Assembly (NCBI RefSeq): GCF_014647415.1
Contig: NZ_BMPD01000006.1
Coordinates: 1 to 64,000, forward strand
DNA length: 64,000 bases
Reading direction: 5' to 3'
Origin: Haloarcula sebkhae
Lineage (GTDB): Archaea > Halobacteriota > Halobacteria > Halobacteriales > Haloarculaceae
Shown here: positions 17,667 through 26,460 of the stretch, piece by piece
Layout: each line of letters starts with the position of its first letter
Position numbering within the stretch: position 1 is the first letter of the stretch
Position numbers and translations under genes: made by a program
Notes under the pieces: generated by a model
Seen by the model: the letters and a program-made list of their open reading frames with translations, nothing else
What the model was told of the DNA's origin: nothing
The model's database searches: none

Positions 17667-19235
17667 CTACCACTCCCAGAACAACCGGGTGAAGAGCACC
17701 AGCATAGGAATCACTTCGAGTCGGCCAAGCCACATCAGAACTATCATCAGGAGTTTCGAGGTCGCTGGGAAAGAGAGATAACTCCCGAACGGACCGAGCA
17801 GACCGAACCCTGGTCCGATGTTCCCGATGGTCGCGATGCTTGCGCTAAGTGCTTCGATCGTCGTGAGGCTGAGGCCAACGCGACTGGCATCGAGTGCAAT
17901 TACCACGGTTGACACCCCAAAAATAAATAGATAGAGAAACGTGAACGAGAAGACGCCTCTGACGACATCCTCGTCGACAATGCGCCCGCCGAGTTTGACT
18001 GGTTCGACGACGTCTGGGTAGACTGTTGTGGACAGTTGCCGCCGAGCAGCCTTGAGAAGGACGAGCCATCGGATGATCTTGATGCCGCCACCAGTCGATC
18101 CTGCCGACCCACCGATGAACATCACTCCCAATAACAGCACTTGCGCCCATTCGCTCCACTGTGCGAAGTCGCTCGTCGCGTATCCCGTTGAGTTGAGCAG
18201 TGTGACTGTCTGAAACAGCGCCTGCCGAAGCGAGTTCTCAGCGATGCCTCGGGTGACACCTCCCAGTTCTAACGGCGGAGCCGCTCCAGTGAACAAGAGT
18301 CCCCAGAGGAGAAGCGTGACCCCACCGATGGCCCCAATATATCCCTGAAACTCTCGATTCCGAAACACGTCGAGATACTGCCCGTGGAGAACGAAATAAA
18401 AGAGCGCAAAGTTCGTCCCCGCAACGATGATGAAGGGAATCACGAGCCACTGGACTGCTGGCGAGAAGGCAGCGGTACTCTCAGCCTGGGGGGAGAACCC
18501 GCCGGTTGGAAGCGTCGTGAAGCCGTGAGCGATCGCGTTGTACAGGTTCATGTTGGGCGCCCACCCCAGCAGGTGGAGGCCGTAGAGGAGACAGATCAAC
18601 AGGACAGTGAATCCGGTGTAGACAAGCCACAGGATGCGGGCCGTTTCGGCAATCTTGGGCGTCAGCTTCTGTAGTTCTGGTCCGGGTGCTTCGGCGCTGA
18701 TGAGTTGCGCACCGTTGACCGCTAGCTCGGGGAGAATGGCCACCATGAGCACGATTATCCCCATCCCACCGAGCCATTGCGTCAGCTGGCGGTACATCAA
18801 CAGGGCATGAGAATGCCGTTCGAACGAGATTTCGCTCAAAACGGTTGCCCCCATCGTAGTGAATCCCGAAGTGGATTCGAACAACGCGTTGACGAACGAG
18901 TTGAACAGGGCACTCGGCGAGCCGAGTGCGAGCCCGACCGTCGATTGAGTGCCCATGCCGGCGAGCAGGTACGGTATCGTCCCACCCACAGAGACACCGA
19001 CCCAAGCCAGAGTGACAAACAATAGCGCTTCCTCAAGCCCGAGGTCAGAATTATCTTCAAGACGTTCGAGTGCAAGTCCGAGGGCGGCTGTCATGGCGAT
19101 CGACACGAGGAAGACTAGGCGATCACTCCCGTAGATAATCGCGACGGACAACGGGAGCGCCATCGTCACGGCGAGGTACTTCAGAACTGTCCCGACGAGC
19201 GCGACGCTCTGTCGCCAGTTGACGCTCACCTGCAT
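17667..19235 (-). CDS. trkH: TrkH/KtrB family cation channel subunit
   Basis: The product has 522 residues and is distinct from the other two TrkH proteins. Filter loops read SGFTTMGATV, TTLPTGGFSP, NSTGYATSDF and GNIGPGFGLL. The third and fourth loops are closer to the TrkG/KtrB group. It ends MLVLFTRLFWEW. It lies 82 bases downstream of a full-length two-repeat TrkA (19318-20652) on the same strand and is probably expressed with it. Confidence 0.93.
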   Translation of the reverse strand: MQVSVNWRQSVALVGTVLKYLAVTMALPLSVAIIYGSDRLVFLVSIAMTAALGLALERLEDNSDLGLEEALLFVTLAWVGVSVGGTIPYLLAGMGTQSTVGLALGSPSALFNSFVNALFESTSGFTTMGATVLSEISFERHSHALLMYRQLTQWLGGMGIIVLMVAILPELAVNGAQLISAEAPGPELQKLTPKIAETARILWLVYTGFTVLLICLLYGLHLLGWAPNMNLYNAIAHGFTTLPTGGFSPQAESTAAFSPAVQWLVIPFIIVAGTNFALFYFVLHGQYLDVFRNREFQGYIGAIGGVTLLLWGLLFTGAAPPLELGGVTRGIAENSLRQALFQTVTLLNSTGYATSDFAQWSEWAQVLLLGVMFIGGSAGSTGGGIKIIRWLVLLKAARRQLSTTVYPDVVEPVKLGGRIVDEDVVRGVFSFTFLYLFIFGVSTVVIALDASRVGLSLTTIEALSASIATIGNIGPGFGLLGPFGSYLSFPATSKLLMIVLMWLGRLEVIPMLVLFTRLFWEW

Positions 19236-19317
19236 TCAGTAACACCACCCCTAGAAATCGGGTAGCGCCCCGTCGCGTTGCTAGCTCGGGCAGTGGAATA
19301 GTGATTCCTGTGCATCA

Positions 19318-20652
19318 TTACAGCCGTTCGATCGTGTCCTCGACGATGTCGCTATCAGCGAGTATCACAGCATGATCGCCGGGTTCGATGACGGTATCGC
19401 CACGGGGCATACGGTAGCTCCCGTTGCGCGTGAGCGCTCCGATGACGACATCCTCCGGAAGGTCATCGACCGCCTCGCTAATCGGTCGTCCTGCGAGTAC
19501 GCTATCTGTGTCAATACGGATCTCGATCACCTCAGCCTGATTGTCTTCCAGCAGAGCGACGTTCTGAGTGTCTTGGTCACGGACGAACTCGATGATCTCC
19601 CGAGCGGTCGCCCGGCGCGGGTTCACAGCGATATCTACCCCTGCATCTTCGAACAGATCGACGTACTCGCCGTGGTCTACAATAGCGACCGACTGGTCCG
19701 CGCCCTCTCGCTTGGCCCGCAGGGCAGCTAGCAGATTCTCTTCGCTGTCGTGTGCAAGCGCTGCTACCACGACATCGACATCAGCCATCCGTTCATTTTC
19801 GAGGAAGTCCCGGTCGGTCGGGTCCTTGTTTCGAACCGTGGTGGCGGATAACCGTTCGGAGAGTTCCCTGGCACGGTCGGCGTCTGTCTCGATGAGATGA
19901 GGACTGAGACCACGCTCTTCAAGCAGCCGGGCCGTATGGTAGCCGGTGTCGCTCCCGCCGATGATCAGCACGTTCTGGGGACCTGTCTTTCGTGGGGCTA
20001 GTTCGGTGCCGAACGAATGGACCGAATCGGGTCGGCCCGTGACGACCACATCATCTCCCGGTTGGATACGTGTCTTTCCAGTCGGAAAAATCGTCGCTCC
20101 GTTCCGGAAGATGACAGCGAACGTGAGCGCGTCGTATGCATCGGCTTCACTGATCGTTTGGCCGAGAATTGGACTGTCCGGCTTGATTTCGAACTCTGCC
20201 ATCTGAACCGTCCCGCCTGCGAAAACATCGAAGTTCTGTGCAGCTGGTAGGCCAATCCCTCCGGCTGCTGCGGCCACTGTCAGCAGATTACTCCCAACCA
20301 TGAAATCGACATCGAAGACGTTCTCAGCCTGATCCCAGGTGTCGATATACTTCAGATCCTTGACCCGGGCGACCGTCGTAACGTCGGTGAGTGCTTTCGC
20401 CGTGCCACAGGTGATGATATTGATCTCGTCGCTGTCGGTACTAGCGATTAGAATATCGGCATCCTCGATGCCGGCCTCTCGGAGGGTTTCAATGGCCGAA
20501 CTGTCACCGGGTACCGTGAGCACATCGAGGTCGTATCTGAGTCTGTCAATCCGGTCGGTGTTCACGTCGATCATTACGATGTCGTGATTCGTATCGAGTG
20601 CTGCTGCGACCCTCGTTCCCACCTGACCAGCGCCAGCTATTATGACCCGCAT
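19318..20652 (-). CDS. trkA: Full-length TrkA with two RCK_N-RCK_C repeats
   Basis: The protein has 444 residues. The first Rossmann domain begins MRVIIAGAGQVGTRVAAALD and is followed by an RCK_C domain (FEIKPDSPILGQTISEADAY). A second Rossmann domain begins near residue 225 (NVLIIGGSDTGYHTARLLEE) and a second RCK_C ends MPRGDTVIEPGDHAVILADS. The ATG at 20652 is chosen by family alignment over an in-frame upstream start at 20721. It is the classical bipartite TrkA, unlike the three short ones earlier in the window. Confidence 0.94.
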   Translation of the reverse strand: MRVIIAGAGQVGTRVAAALDTNHDIVMIDVNTDRIDRLRYDLDVLTVPGDSSAIETLREAGIEDADILIASTDSDEINIITCGTAKALTDVTTVARVKDLKYIDTWDQAENVFDVDFMVGSNLLTVAAAAGGIGLPAAQNFDVFAGGTVQMAEFEIKPDSPILGQTISEADAYDALTFAVIFRNGATIFPTGKTRIQPGDDVVVTGRPDSVHSFGTELAPRKTGPQNVLIIGGSDTGYHTARLLEERGLSPHLIETDADRARELSERLSATTVRNKDPTDRDFLENERMADVDVVVAALAHDSEENLLAALRAKREGADQSVAIVDHGEYVDLFEDAGVDIAVNPRRATAREIIEFVRDQDTQNVALLEDNQAEVIEIRIDTDSVLAGRPISEAVDDLPEDVVIGALTRNGSYRMPRGDTVIEPGDHAVILADSDIVEDTIERL

Positions 20653-20725
20653 TCGTGTATTTGATTCATATCCGGATATATTGATTTGACTCCTCGCTTC
20701 CGATTCCACCGATATCAACAAGCTA

Positions 20726-20887
20726 TCAGACTACATAGAAATTGGTGGTTTGACGTTGACTACGTAACATTTCAAGCATCGGCCTTAGGAATGATGTCTG
20801 AAACGTAACCTCTGGTTCATCGTACCTCTCTTCGGTGAACTCCCGAGATTCTCGATAGTGTTGCCACTCAGAAAATCGAATCGCCAT
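20726..20887 (-). CDS. Possible small acidic protein
   Basis: A 53-codon frame starts at ATG 20887 and reads MAIRFSEWQHYRESREFTEE, then RYDEPEVTFQTSFLRPMLEMLRSQ. The composition (many E, R and Q, helix-forming) looks coding, but no family is recognised and no Shine-Dalgarno or TATA is obvious. It could be a fragment. The rest of the 415-base spacer before 21068 holds nothing recognisable, apart from a 19-codon frame at 21006-21065 just before the next operon. Confidence 0.3.
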   Translation of the reverse strand: MAIRFSEWQHYRESREFTEERYDEPEVTFQTSFLRPMLEMLRSQRQTTNFYVV

Positions 20888-21067
20888 CTATGGTCTGTGA
20901 ATCTCGGCTGAGACCACTCTATCTTGAATGGATTCGATAGCTGTACGAAGATTCGAGAGTTGGACGCGAACGGCTTACTAAGCCGGTCTCCACCGTCTAT
21001 CTGCAATGGCAGAACGCAACGACCGACACGTCGAGGGTAGCGATTCTAGAACGAGGTACAGCTAATC

Positions 21068-21391
21068 ATGCGGATTCCAGTCGCAAATAACAAACTCGTT
21101 ACTTTCACGCTGGCAGGTGCCTTCCTCACGGCTCTCGTGGCCGGTGGCCTTGCGTTTCCCGGCGTCGGCCTCGGGCAATCTGACTCACCTGGAACGTCCC
21201 CATCGGATGCCTCACAACAGGTTGCTTCCGATGCCCCAACGCCCAATCAGGACTTTACGCCAACAGTCCAGACGCAATCCGGCTACGAGGACGAAGAACA
21301 CGAGGAATATGACGAACACGAGGACGACGAAGACCACGAGGAAGAATACGAAGCGGGGGACGAAGACGAAGACAACGAAGAGGACGAGTGA
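21068..21391 (+). CDS. Secreted or anchored protein with acidic, His-containing tail
   Basis: The protein of 107 residues has an N-terminal hydrophobic signal-like segment (KLVTFTLAGAFLTALVAGGL), a Ser/Thr/Pro/Gln linker, and a C-terminal tail of about 40 residues made almost only of E, D, H, Y and G (residues 70-107). Such a tail could bind divalent metal ions. It starts an operon with apbE (GTGA overlap) and a cytochrome-like protein. No FMN-attachment motif of the SGAT/S type is visible. No family is recognised. Confidence 0.75.
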   Translation: MRIPVANNKLVTFTLAGAFLTALVAGGLAFPGVGLGQSDSPGTSPSDASQQVASDAPTPNQDFTPTVQTQSGYEDEEHEEYDEHEDDEDHEEEYEAGDEDEDNEEDE

Positions 21392-22266
21392 CCGAGATGA
21401 TGGGATCGCTCGCATCGCTCACCGAACGGTTCGGAGACAGTTGCCACGAGTTCGACTGTTGTGATACGACATTTCGAGTCCAGGCGACGGGTGTCCGGGC
21501 CGACGCCGCAGTGACCGTGGCACGAGATACGGCCGAGTCACTCGAAGCTCAGCTGAATGCCTTCGACGAGGCGAGTGCCGTCAGCCAGCTCAATCGCGAT
21601 GGTGCGGTCGCTAACGAACACGTCGCCTGTATCGTTCGCCGTGGACTCGAATACAAGGATCGGACTGAGGGAGTGTTCGATATCCATCAGGGCCGCGTCG
21701 AACAGGCGCTCAAAACGTTCCTACGTGGCGACAGTGACACACAACCCACAGACTTCGATACTGGAACTGTCCATGTCCGCGGATCTCAGGTCAGTACCGA
21801 TGTCGAACTTGACCTCAACGGTCTCGCAAAGGGGTACATTGTTGACCGGGCCAGCGAGACGCTCGCAGGTCTCGGTCGACGAGGGTTCGTCAGTGGTGGC
21901 GGAGATATGGCCCCGCCGACCGGCCCGGTAGCCATCGAGAGCCCGTACAGCGACGACACACCGTTGAAGATTCTGGACACGGATTGGTCCGTCGCAACGT
22001 CTGGGGGATACCGGCGTTCACGAGACGGTACTGATCACATCTACGACGCGACCACCGAGTCGCTCGGCTCGCGTCACGAGTCCGTTACCGTCCTCGCGCG
22101 CCGCGACTGTATGGAGGCCGATGCCTTGGCAACGACGCTCGCCGCACTTCCCCTCGACGAGGCACGTGAAGTAGCAGCCGAGTGGGACGGACTGGAGGCG
22201 TTGATCATTCATGAGGGTGTCTTTCACACGACAGAGAGGTTCGATGCACATGTCATGGACGCATAA
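21388..22266 (+). CDS. apbE: FAD:protein FMN transferase (ApbE)
   Basis: The product has 292 residues from the GTG at 21388 that overlaps the upstream stop, or 289 from ATG 21397. ApbE landmarks are FRVQATGVRADAAVTVAR, FDEASAVSQLNRDG, DLNGLAKGYIVDRASETL and GFVSGGGDMAP. ApbE attaches FMN covalently to Ser/Thr of target proteins, usually in secreted FMN-binding or Rnf/Nqr subunits. No classical signal peptide is visible and no FMN_bind target is encoded nearby. The context with a membrane cytochrome-like protein points to an extracytoplasmic electron path. Confidence 0.92.
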   Translation: MTEMMGSLASLTERFGDSCHEFDCCDTTFRVQATGVRADAAVTVARDTAESLEAQLNAFDEASAVSQLNRDGAVANEHVACIVRRGLEYKDRTEGVFDIHQGRVEQALKTFLRGDSDTQPTDFDTGTVHVRGSQVSTDVELDLNGLAKGYIVDRASETLAGLGRRGFVSGGGDMAPPTGPVAIESPYSDDTPLKILDTDWSVATSGGYRRSRDGTDHIYDATTESLGSRHESVTVLARRDCMEADALATTLAALPLDEAREVAAEWDGLEALIIHEGVFHTTERFDAHVMDA

Positions 22267-22537
22267 GCAGCGAATCACCGTCGTCGCAATCGTTGTGCTG
22301 GTCGTGGCCGTTCCGGCCCTCTGGCAAATCGGCGATGTACGTGCCGCTCAGGCGACTGAAAAAGCACAGAATGACCTCGTGGATCAGACCGTTTCCCAGC
22401 GACAGGCACCGAACGATTACGACGGGGATGGCATCAACGACTCCGCGGATAAGTGTCCGACACGCCCAGAGACCGATAACGGGTTCCAGGATTCGGACGG
22501 CTGTCCCGATGTCGTCGAGACGACGGGAGCATCGTAA
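22250..22537 (+). CDS. Membrane-anchored protein with TSP3-type calcium repeats
   Basis: The protein of 95 residues starts MSWTHKQRITVVAIVVLVVA with one hydrophobic anchor. An outward-facing tail follows, containing DYDGDGINDSADKCPTRPET and DSDGCPD, a thrombospondin type 3 like Ca-binding repeat with two Cys. It overlaps apbE by 17 bases and the next gene by one base (TAATG). It is probably an extracytoplasmic component of the same redox complex, by context. Confidence 0.8.
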   Translation: MSWTHKQRITVVAIVVLVVAVPALWQIGDVRAAQATEKAQNDLVDQTVSQRQAPNDYDGDGINDSADKCPTRPETDNGFQDSDGCPDVVETTGAS

Positions 22538-23079
22538 TGTCACAACTCGTCTGGCTCCTTGACCGGGGTGCCGCACTCGTCACATATCCGTTGCTGTACT
22601 TAGCCGTCCTCACGGGCGTCCTCTACAATACGGAGTCGTTCCGCGTGCTCCACGAGACCGCCCAACGCATCCACATCGAACTCTCCGTGTTCGCGATGAT
22701 CGTCACGTTGCTACACGCGGGGCTCGGCGTCCTCGACGCGTGGTTCGTCATCACCGGTCAGGCTCCGGCACCAGCATACTCGATGCCGTACTTCCTCGGT
22801 GGGGTCGTTGTCGGTTCAGGTGCACTGCTCATGCTCGTCGTCGCAGTGCTCGGCTTTACTGACGCGAAACGCTTCCAGCAACCGTGGGGACCGCGTGTCG
22901 TCCACTCGTTCGCCTATGCCGGGTTCGCCTTCGGGACGATTCACACGGCAGCGATTGGCACCGACCTAACGGGACTCGTCCGTCCCCTGCTGGGTCCCTC
23001 AGTTGCGTTTCTCGTGTACGTGCTCCTGCTGCGTCTGCTGGTGCTTCACAGGGGACAATCGAAGGCGACTCCGAATTAG
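22537..23079 (+). CDS. b-type cytochrome / ferric reductase-like membrane protein
   Basis: The product of 180 residues has about five helices. Histidines that could ligate haem lie in HETAQRIHIELS, MIVTLLHAGLG, RVVHSFAYAG and TIHTAAIGTD, paired on neighbouring helices as in ferric reductase-like or cytochrome b561-like domains. It is the last gene of the operon with ApbE and the TSP3 protein. It may pass electrons across the membrane to a flavinylated or metal-bound acceptor. The haem assignment is inferred from His spacing. Confidence 0.75.
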   Translation: MSQLVWLLDRGAALVTYPLLYLAVLTGVLYNTESFRVLHETAQRIHIELSVFAMIVTLLHAGLGVLDAWFVITGQAPAPAYSMPYFLGGVVVGSGALLMLVVAVLGFTDAKRFQQPWGPRVVHSFAYAGFAFGTIHTAAIGTDLTGLVRPLLGPSVAFLVYVLLLRLLVLHRGQSKATPN

Positions 23080-23597
23080 TAGCCGTCCCAGAGGCCGAGC
23101 ATCCGGTCGACGACTTTGTCGGTGAACGAGCGTTGATGAACCGTGTAGAGGTACGTTACTCGATCAGGATCGCTGACCTCGTAGACGACGCTCCGGCCGT
23201 CGCGCTCTTTCGTGACGAGGTCGGCCTCGGCGAGCTTCGATAGATGCCACGAGACGGTCGATTGCGCCTTGTCGAGGCGGTCGCTGAGATCGGTCGTCGA
23301 GAGCGGGCCGTCCGTGAGAAGATGTGCGAGGATGCGACGGCTGTACTCCCGCCGCAGCGCGTTCATCACTGCTCGATCGGCTTCGTTGAACTCGGTGGCG
23401 GGGTAGTACCGCGTGTACTTTCCATCGTCCGAGACATCGATCAGGCCTTCGTCGGCGAGCCAACGGAGGTGATACTGGAGCGTTCCCTGCGCGTACTCAA
23501 GATCGTTGAGAAGCGCGCGAAAGTGAACGCCCGGCGTGTCGGCTATCCGCTGGTAGATCGCCCGCCGAGAGTCCAGTTCGAGGTCTGGGTCCGACAT
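23076..23597 (-). CDS. Transcriptional regulator with two winged-HTH domains
   Basis: The protein has 173 residues. The first wHTH (YQRIADTPGVHFRALLNDLE, then GTLQYHLRWLADEGLIDVSD) and the second (MNALRREYSRRILAHLLTDG, then LDKAQSTVSWHLSKLAEADL) are separated by a short linker. It is convergent with the cytochrome-like gene (4-base overlap) and lies three bases downstream of a small membrane-protein gene on the same strand. It may regulate the redox operon, but no operator is visible. Confidence 0.88.
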   Translation of the reverse strand: MSDPDLELDSRRAIYQRIADTPGVHFRALLNDLEYAQGTLQYHLRWLADEGLIDVSDDGKYTRYYPATEFNEADRAVMNALRREYSRRILAHLLTDGPLSTTDLSDRLDKAQSTVSWHLSKLAEADLVTKERDGRSVVYEVSDPDRVTYLYTVHQRSFTDKVVDRMLGLWDGY

Positions 23598-23600
23598 CGC

Positions 23601-23888
23601 TCAGTCCCGCGTGAGAGCGATGAAAAAGGTCAGGAGGCCACCGAGGATCAGGATCGCACTCGCGTGTTCGAGCAATTCGAGCGTCGCGTACGGGATATAC
23701 GGGAGCAGCGGGTACTCGAGAAACACGATGAGTCCGTAGACGGCGAACATCGCGTACCCAAGCGTGACGATTCGCATCCGACTATCACGTTCCCGTCGCC
23801 ACGCGAGGAAGCTGAGGACGCTGAGCCCCCCAGCGAGGACGAAGATACCGAGACTGACGTACTGTTCGAGGAGTTGAGCGAGTGTCAT
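23601..23888 (-). CDS. Small membrane protein paired with regulator (DUF7521-like)
   Basis: The protein of 95 residues has three hydrophobic helices (about 10-28, 38-58 and 70-90). It is encoded directly upstream of a double winged-HTH regulator, the same gene-pair pattern as at 183-865 but in the reverse order. The function of the family is unknown, and a membrane-sensing partner is a reasonable idea. Confidence 0.75.
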   Translation of the reverse strand: MTLAQLLEQYVSLGIFVLAGGLSVLSFLAWRRERDSRMRIVTLGYAMFAVYGLIVFLEYPLLPYIPYATLELLEHASAILILGGLLTFFIALTRD

Positions 23889-24339
23889 GCGTTACTATCT
23901 GAACACACAGTCGGTGCGACGTGCTCGGCGGTCGATACAGCTCAACTGATGGTGGTGTCGGGGAAAACGATTGGCGTTCAACGGTCGAATCCAATCGAAT
24001 AGAGCCCTGGGCTGCTCTGAAGCTCTCTCAGTCGACACCGCCGAGGAAATTTCCAACAGTGTCAGCGGATTCTCGGCAGGAACTCGTGTTCGCAAAGGTG
24101 TTTGATCAGAACCGTCCGCGTAACTGCCAAATTGTTTTACGAAGCTCTGTAGTGAACCGTTCGTTCCAGCTGCGCCACAGCGTCGGCTAGTCTGGGACCG
24201 TTTTTATACATAGTCGCTCACAGAGTCTTGGATTGTGGTGAGGTGCCTGAAGGGTGTCATCCTGTGGGTCCAGTCATGAAGCTCTTTTAGCTGGGGCAGT
24301 GTGACTTATTTTCCGCTTTTACAGAAACCATGACTAGAA
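23889..24339. other. Gene-less spacer
   Basis: No coding frame is convincing on either strand. A TATA-like TTTTTATA at about 24190-24200 is followed only by very short frames. The stretch may carry the promoter for the minus-strand pair ending at 23888. Confidence 0.45.
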
Positions 24340-24585
24340 TTATCTGAGGAGTGACCAGATTAAAGAATCGATCACTGAGACGGCTACTGAAATCAATAAA
24401 AGGGCACAGATCATCATGATGAAGCCCACGACTATGCGTGGAAGTCGGTGCGCTATTAGAAAATTAAATCGTCCCCATTCTGCCTCATATAGATAGCTCC
24501 GCATCCCCCACACACTCGCAAACCACAGTGCGAAACCGACGATAGTCACAATAATAGCATACACCGAACGGAAATCTACTATCAT
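24340..24585 (-). CDS. Hypothetical two-helix membrane protein
   Basis: The product has 81 residues, MIVDFRSVYAIIVTIVGFAL and on, with helices at about 8-26 and 50-78 and a hydrophilic loop SYLYEAEWGRFNFLIAHRLP. I chose ATG 24585 because upstream codons have non-membrane, Cys-rich, unlikely content. It lies 162 bases downstream of the glycosyltransferase at 24748 on the same strand. No family is recognised. Confidence 0.6.
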   Translation of the reverse strand: MIVDFRSVYAIIVTIVGFALWFASVWGMRSYLYEAEWGRFNFLIAHRLPRIVVGFIMMICALLLISVAVSVIDSLIWSLLR

Positions 24586-24747
24586 ATGTCTGCCCTGCGT
24601 GTGCCAAGCAGTACAATCCTCCGGCGGCGGCCACGTTTCGCGACATCCGGATAATCCATTTGTGCAGTTGGTTTCGCAAGGTAGTCGATGACTACAACGG
24701 CTGGTAAGCGACCGGTATCGACGCACAGAGCCGAGTAGACCGGTGAA

Positions 24748-26460
24748 TCAGTCCCGTCGGTCGGGTACCCGCTCGTAGACGACGTATCCGTTGTGTTCCG
24801 CGACCGGTTCGTAGTTGGCCTCGATGTACATGACTACCGGCTCTCGTGCGTCGGGGTAGTACCCATGGGTCGGGTCGATGCGGCCGTCCACGACCTGCTG
24901 GCTCTTGACGAGCACGTAGGGGACCTCGCCGCGCTCGAGTTCAGTCACTACCCGGTCGGCGAGTGGCTCCCCATAGGGGGGCGTGATGAACGTCCGTGCT
25001 GGGCGAGCCTCACCGAAGTACGCTAGCTCGTATCTCGTGGGTGGGCCGAGCGAGTAGAATCGCCCGTCGACGGTCTCGTCGAGTTCCTCGGCGGAAGCCG
25101 ATTGCGTCTCGATGTGTTCGCCGCTGAGCCTGATCTCTCTCACCCCATCAACTGCCACTGTCCCGCCAAGCGCGGAGAGCACGAGGAAGACTCCGGCAAC
25201 CAGTGCGACCCACTGGCGGATGTCCAGCTGACCGACGCTCCCGTCCCACTTGACCATGACGTAACTGAGGACAATAGCACCGACGAGCATCAGAGCGAAG
25301 CCAAATTCCAAGAGGAACAGGTACTGATATCCACTGTTCGCTGCGACGAGCGTGAGTACTGCCTCGGAAACGGCGACAGCGAGCGCCAGCCCAACCCACT
25401 CCAACCGTGAGAGTGGCCTCGGCCCGTCGGCGAGAAAGCTGAAAAGCCGACGCAGGCCGACGCCGGCGAGCACGGCGGCCGCCGGCATGGCGAAAATGTA
25501 CCGGTGGCCGCCATGGAACGCCTGTAACCCCGGAACCGACATGATGACGAGCCACAGCGAGAGGAACGCGAGCCGGGTGTCGAACGACCGCGAGGGTATC
25601 GACCGGAATACGTAGAGGGCGGTCCCGCCCGCGAGCAGCCACACCGGCAGGTAGGAGGCCGCGCTCAGCAACTGCCCGTCAAGGAAGTACGGCGGGTCGT
25701 AGTGGTTTAACGGTAGGAGAAAGGTGTACCAGAGCGTCTCCGCAAGCGTCCCTCGACTCGCCGCGAACAGCGCCACGAGCCCGAGCGGCGTGAGAAAGGC
25801 CACCGCGATTCGGCCGTAGCGGACCGCGACAGTCCGGAGGTCGGTCTCGCCGACGTAGAGTCGGGCAAGCGACCAGCAGATGACAACTATTCCGAACAGG
25901 AGAACGGTCTGGTTGAATAGTACCCCGAACGCGAGCGACAACCCAGCGAGGAGGTCGGTCACGCGCCGCTCGGCGAACAGCCACAGCACTGCTGCGGTCA
26001 GGAACAGCGCGGCGAAGGGCTCAGTCATGAGGATGAACCCGTCGAAGACCGGTACGTATACCCCGAACAGGTACGCGAGCGAGCCGACGGCCGCAACCGG
26101 GCGTCCCCACAGCGAGCCAAGACGAAATACGAGCAACGCCGTCACCGCGTGGACTGCATAGACGAGTACCCGTCCGGCGAGGTACGGTTCGGGAACCGTC
26201 TCCCAGAGCAGTGCAGTCAGGTAATACACGGCGGGGGTTTTGTGATCCGCGATGCCAGCATAGAGCGTTCCTCCAGCAGCTATTTCACGACCGATGACGA
26301 GGTAGGTCATCTCGTCGTGCAACAACGGTTGTCGGAGGTAGAACAGGGGTGGGATGATCGCCAGCGCGAGGAACACGACGTAGAACGCCGACATTCCCCA
26401 GGACTCGAGAGCGCTCCGAAAAGTGAAGGCGGGGCTACGTTCGGTCTCGAGTATCGGCAT
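24748..26460 (-). CDS. GT39-like polytopic glycosyltransferase (ArnT/PMT family)
   Basis: The protein of 570 residues has about twelve helices. The first extracytoplasmic loop carries LLHDEMTYLVIGREIAAGGT with the Asp-Glu pair typical of GT-C enzymes, followed by YAGIADHKTPAVYYLTALLW. The C-terminal part, from about 450, is a soluble domain (RFYSLGPPTRYELAYFGEAR). It should transfer a sugar from a polyprenyl-phosphate donor to a protein or lipid outside the membrane. It could act in S-layer or lipid glycosylation. Confidence 0.85.
   Translation of the reverse strand: MPILETERSPAFTFRSALESWGMSAFYVVFLALAIIPPLFYLRQPLLHDEMTYLVIGREIAAGGTLYAGIADHKTPAVYYLTALLWETVPEPYLAGRVLVYAVHAVTALLVFRLGSLWGRPVAAVGSLAYLFGVYVPVFDGFILMTEPFAALFLTAAVLWLFAERRVTDLLAGLSLAFGVLFNQTVLLFGIVVICWSLARLYVGETDLRTVAVRYGRIAVAFLTPLGLVALFAASRGTLAETLWYTFLLPLNHYDPPYFLDGQLLSAASYLPVWLLAGGTALYVFRSIPSRSFDTRLAFLSLWLVIMSVPGLQAFHGGHRYIFAMPAAAVLAGVGLRRLFSFLADGPRPLSRLEWVGLALAVAVSEAVLTLVAANSGYQYLFLLEFGFALMLVGAIVLSYVMVKWDGSVGQLDIRQWVALVAGVFLVLSALGGTVAVDGVREIRLSGEHIETQSASAEELDETVDGRFYSLGPPTRYELAYFGEARPARTFITPPYGEPLADRVVTELERGEVPYVLVKSQQVVDGRIDPTHGYYPDAREPVVMYIEANYEPVAEHNGYVVYERVPDRRD

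Noticed and set aside
21006-21065. 19-codon frame before the redox operon as a leader peptide
   Set aside because: It has no codon run or hairpins typical of attenuation, and could be chance.
23244-24002. 252-codon plus-strand frame opposite the wHTH and membrane gene
   Set aside because: The minus strand carries two recognisable domains; the plus frame is its shadow.
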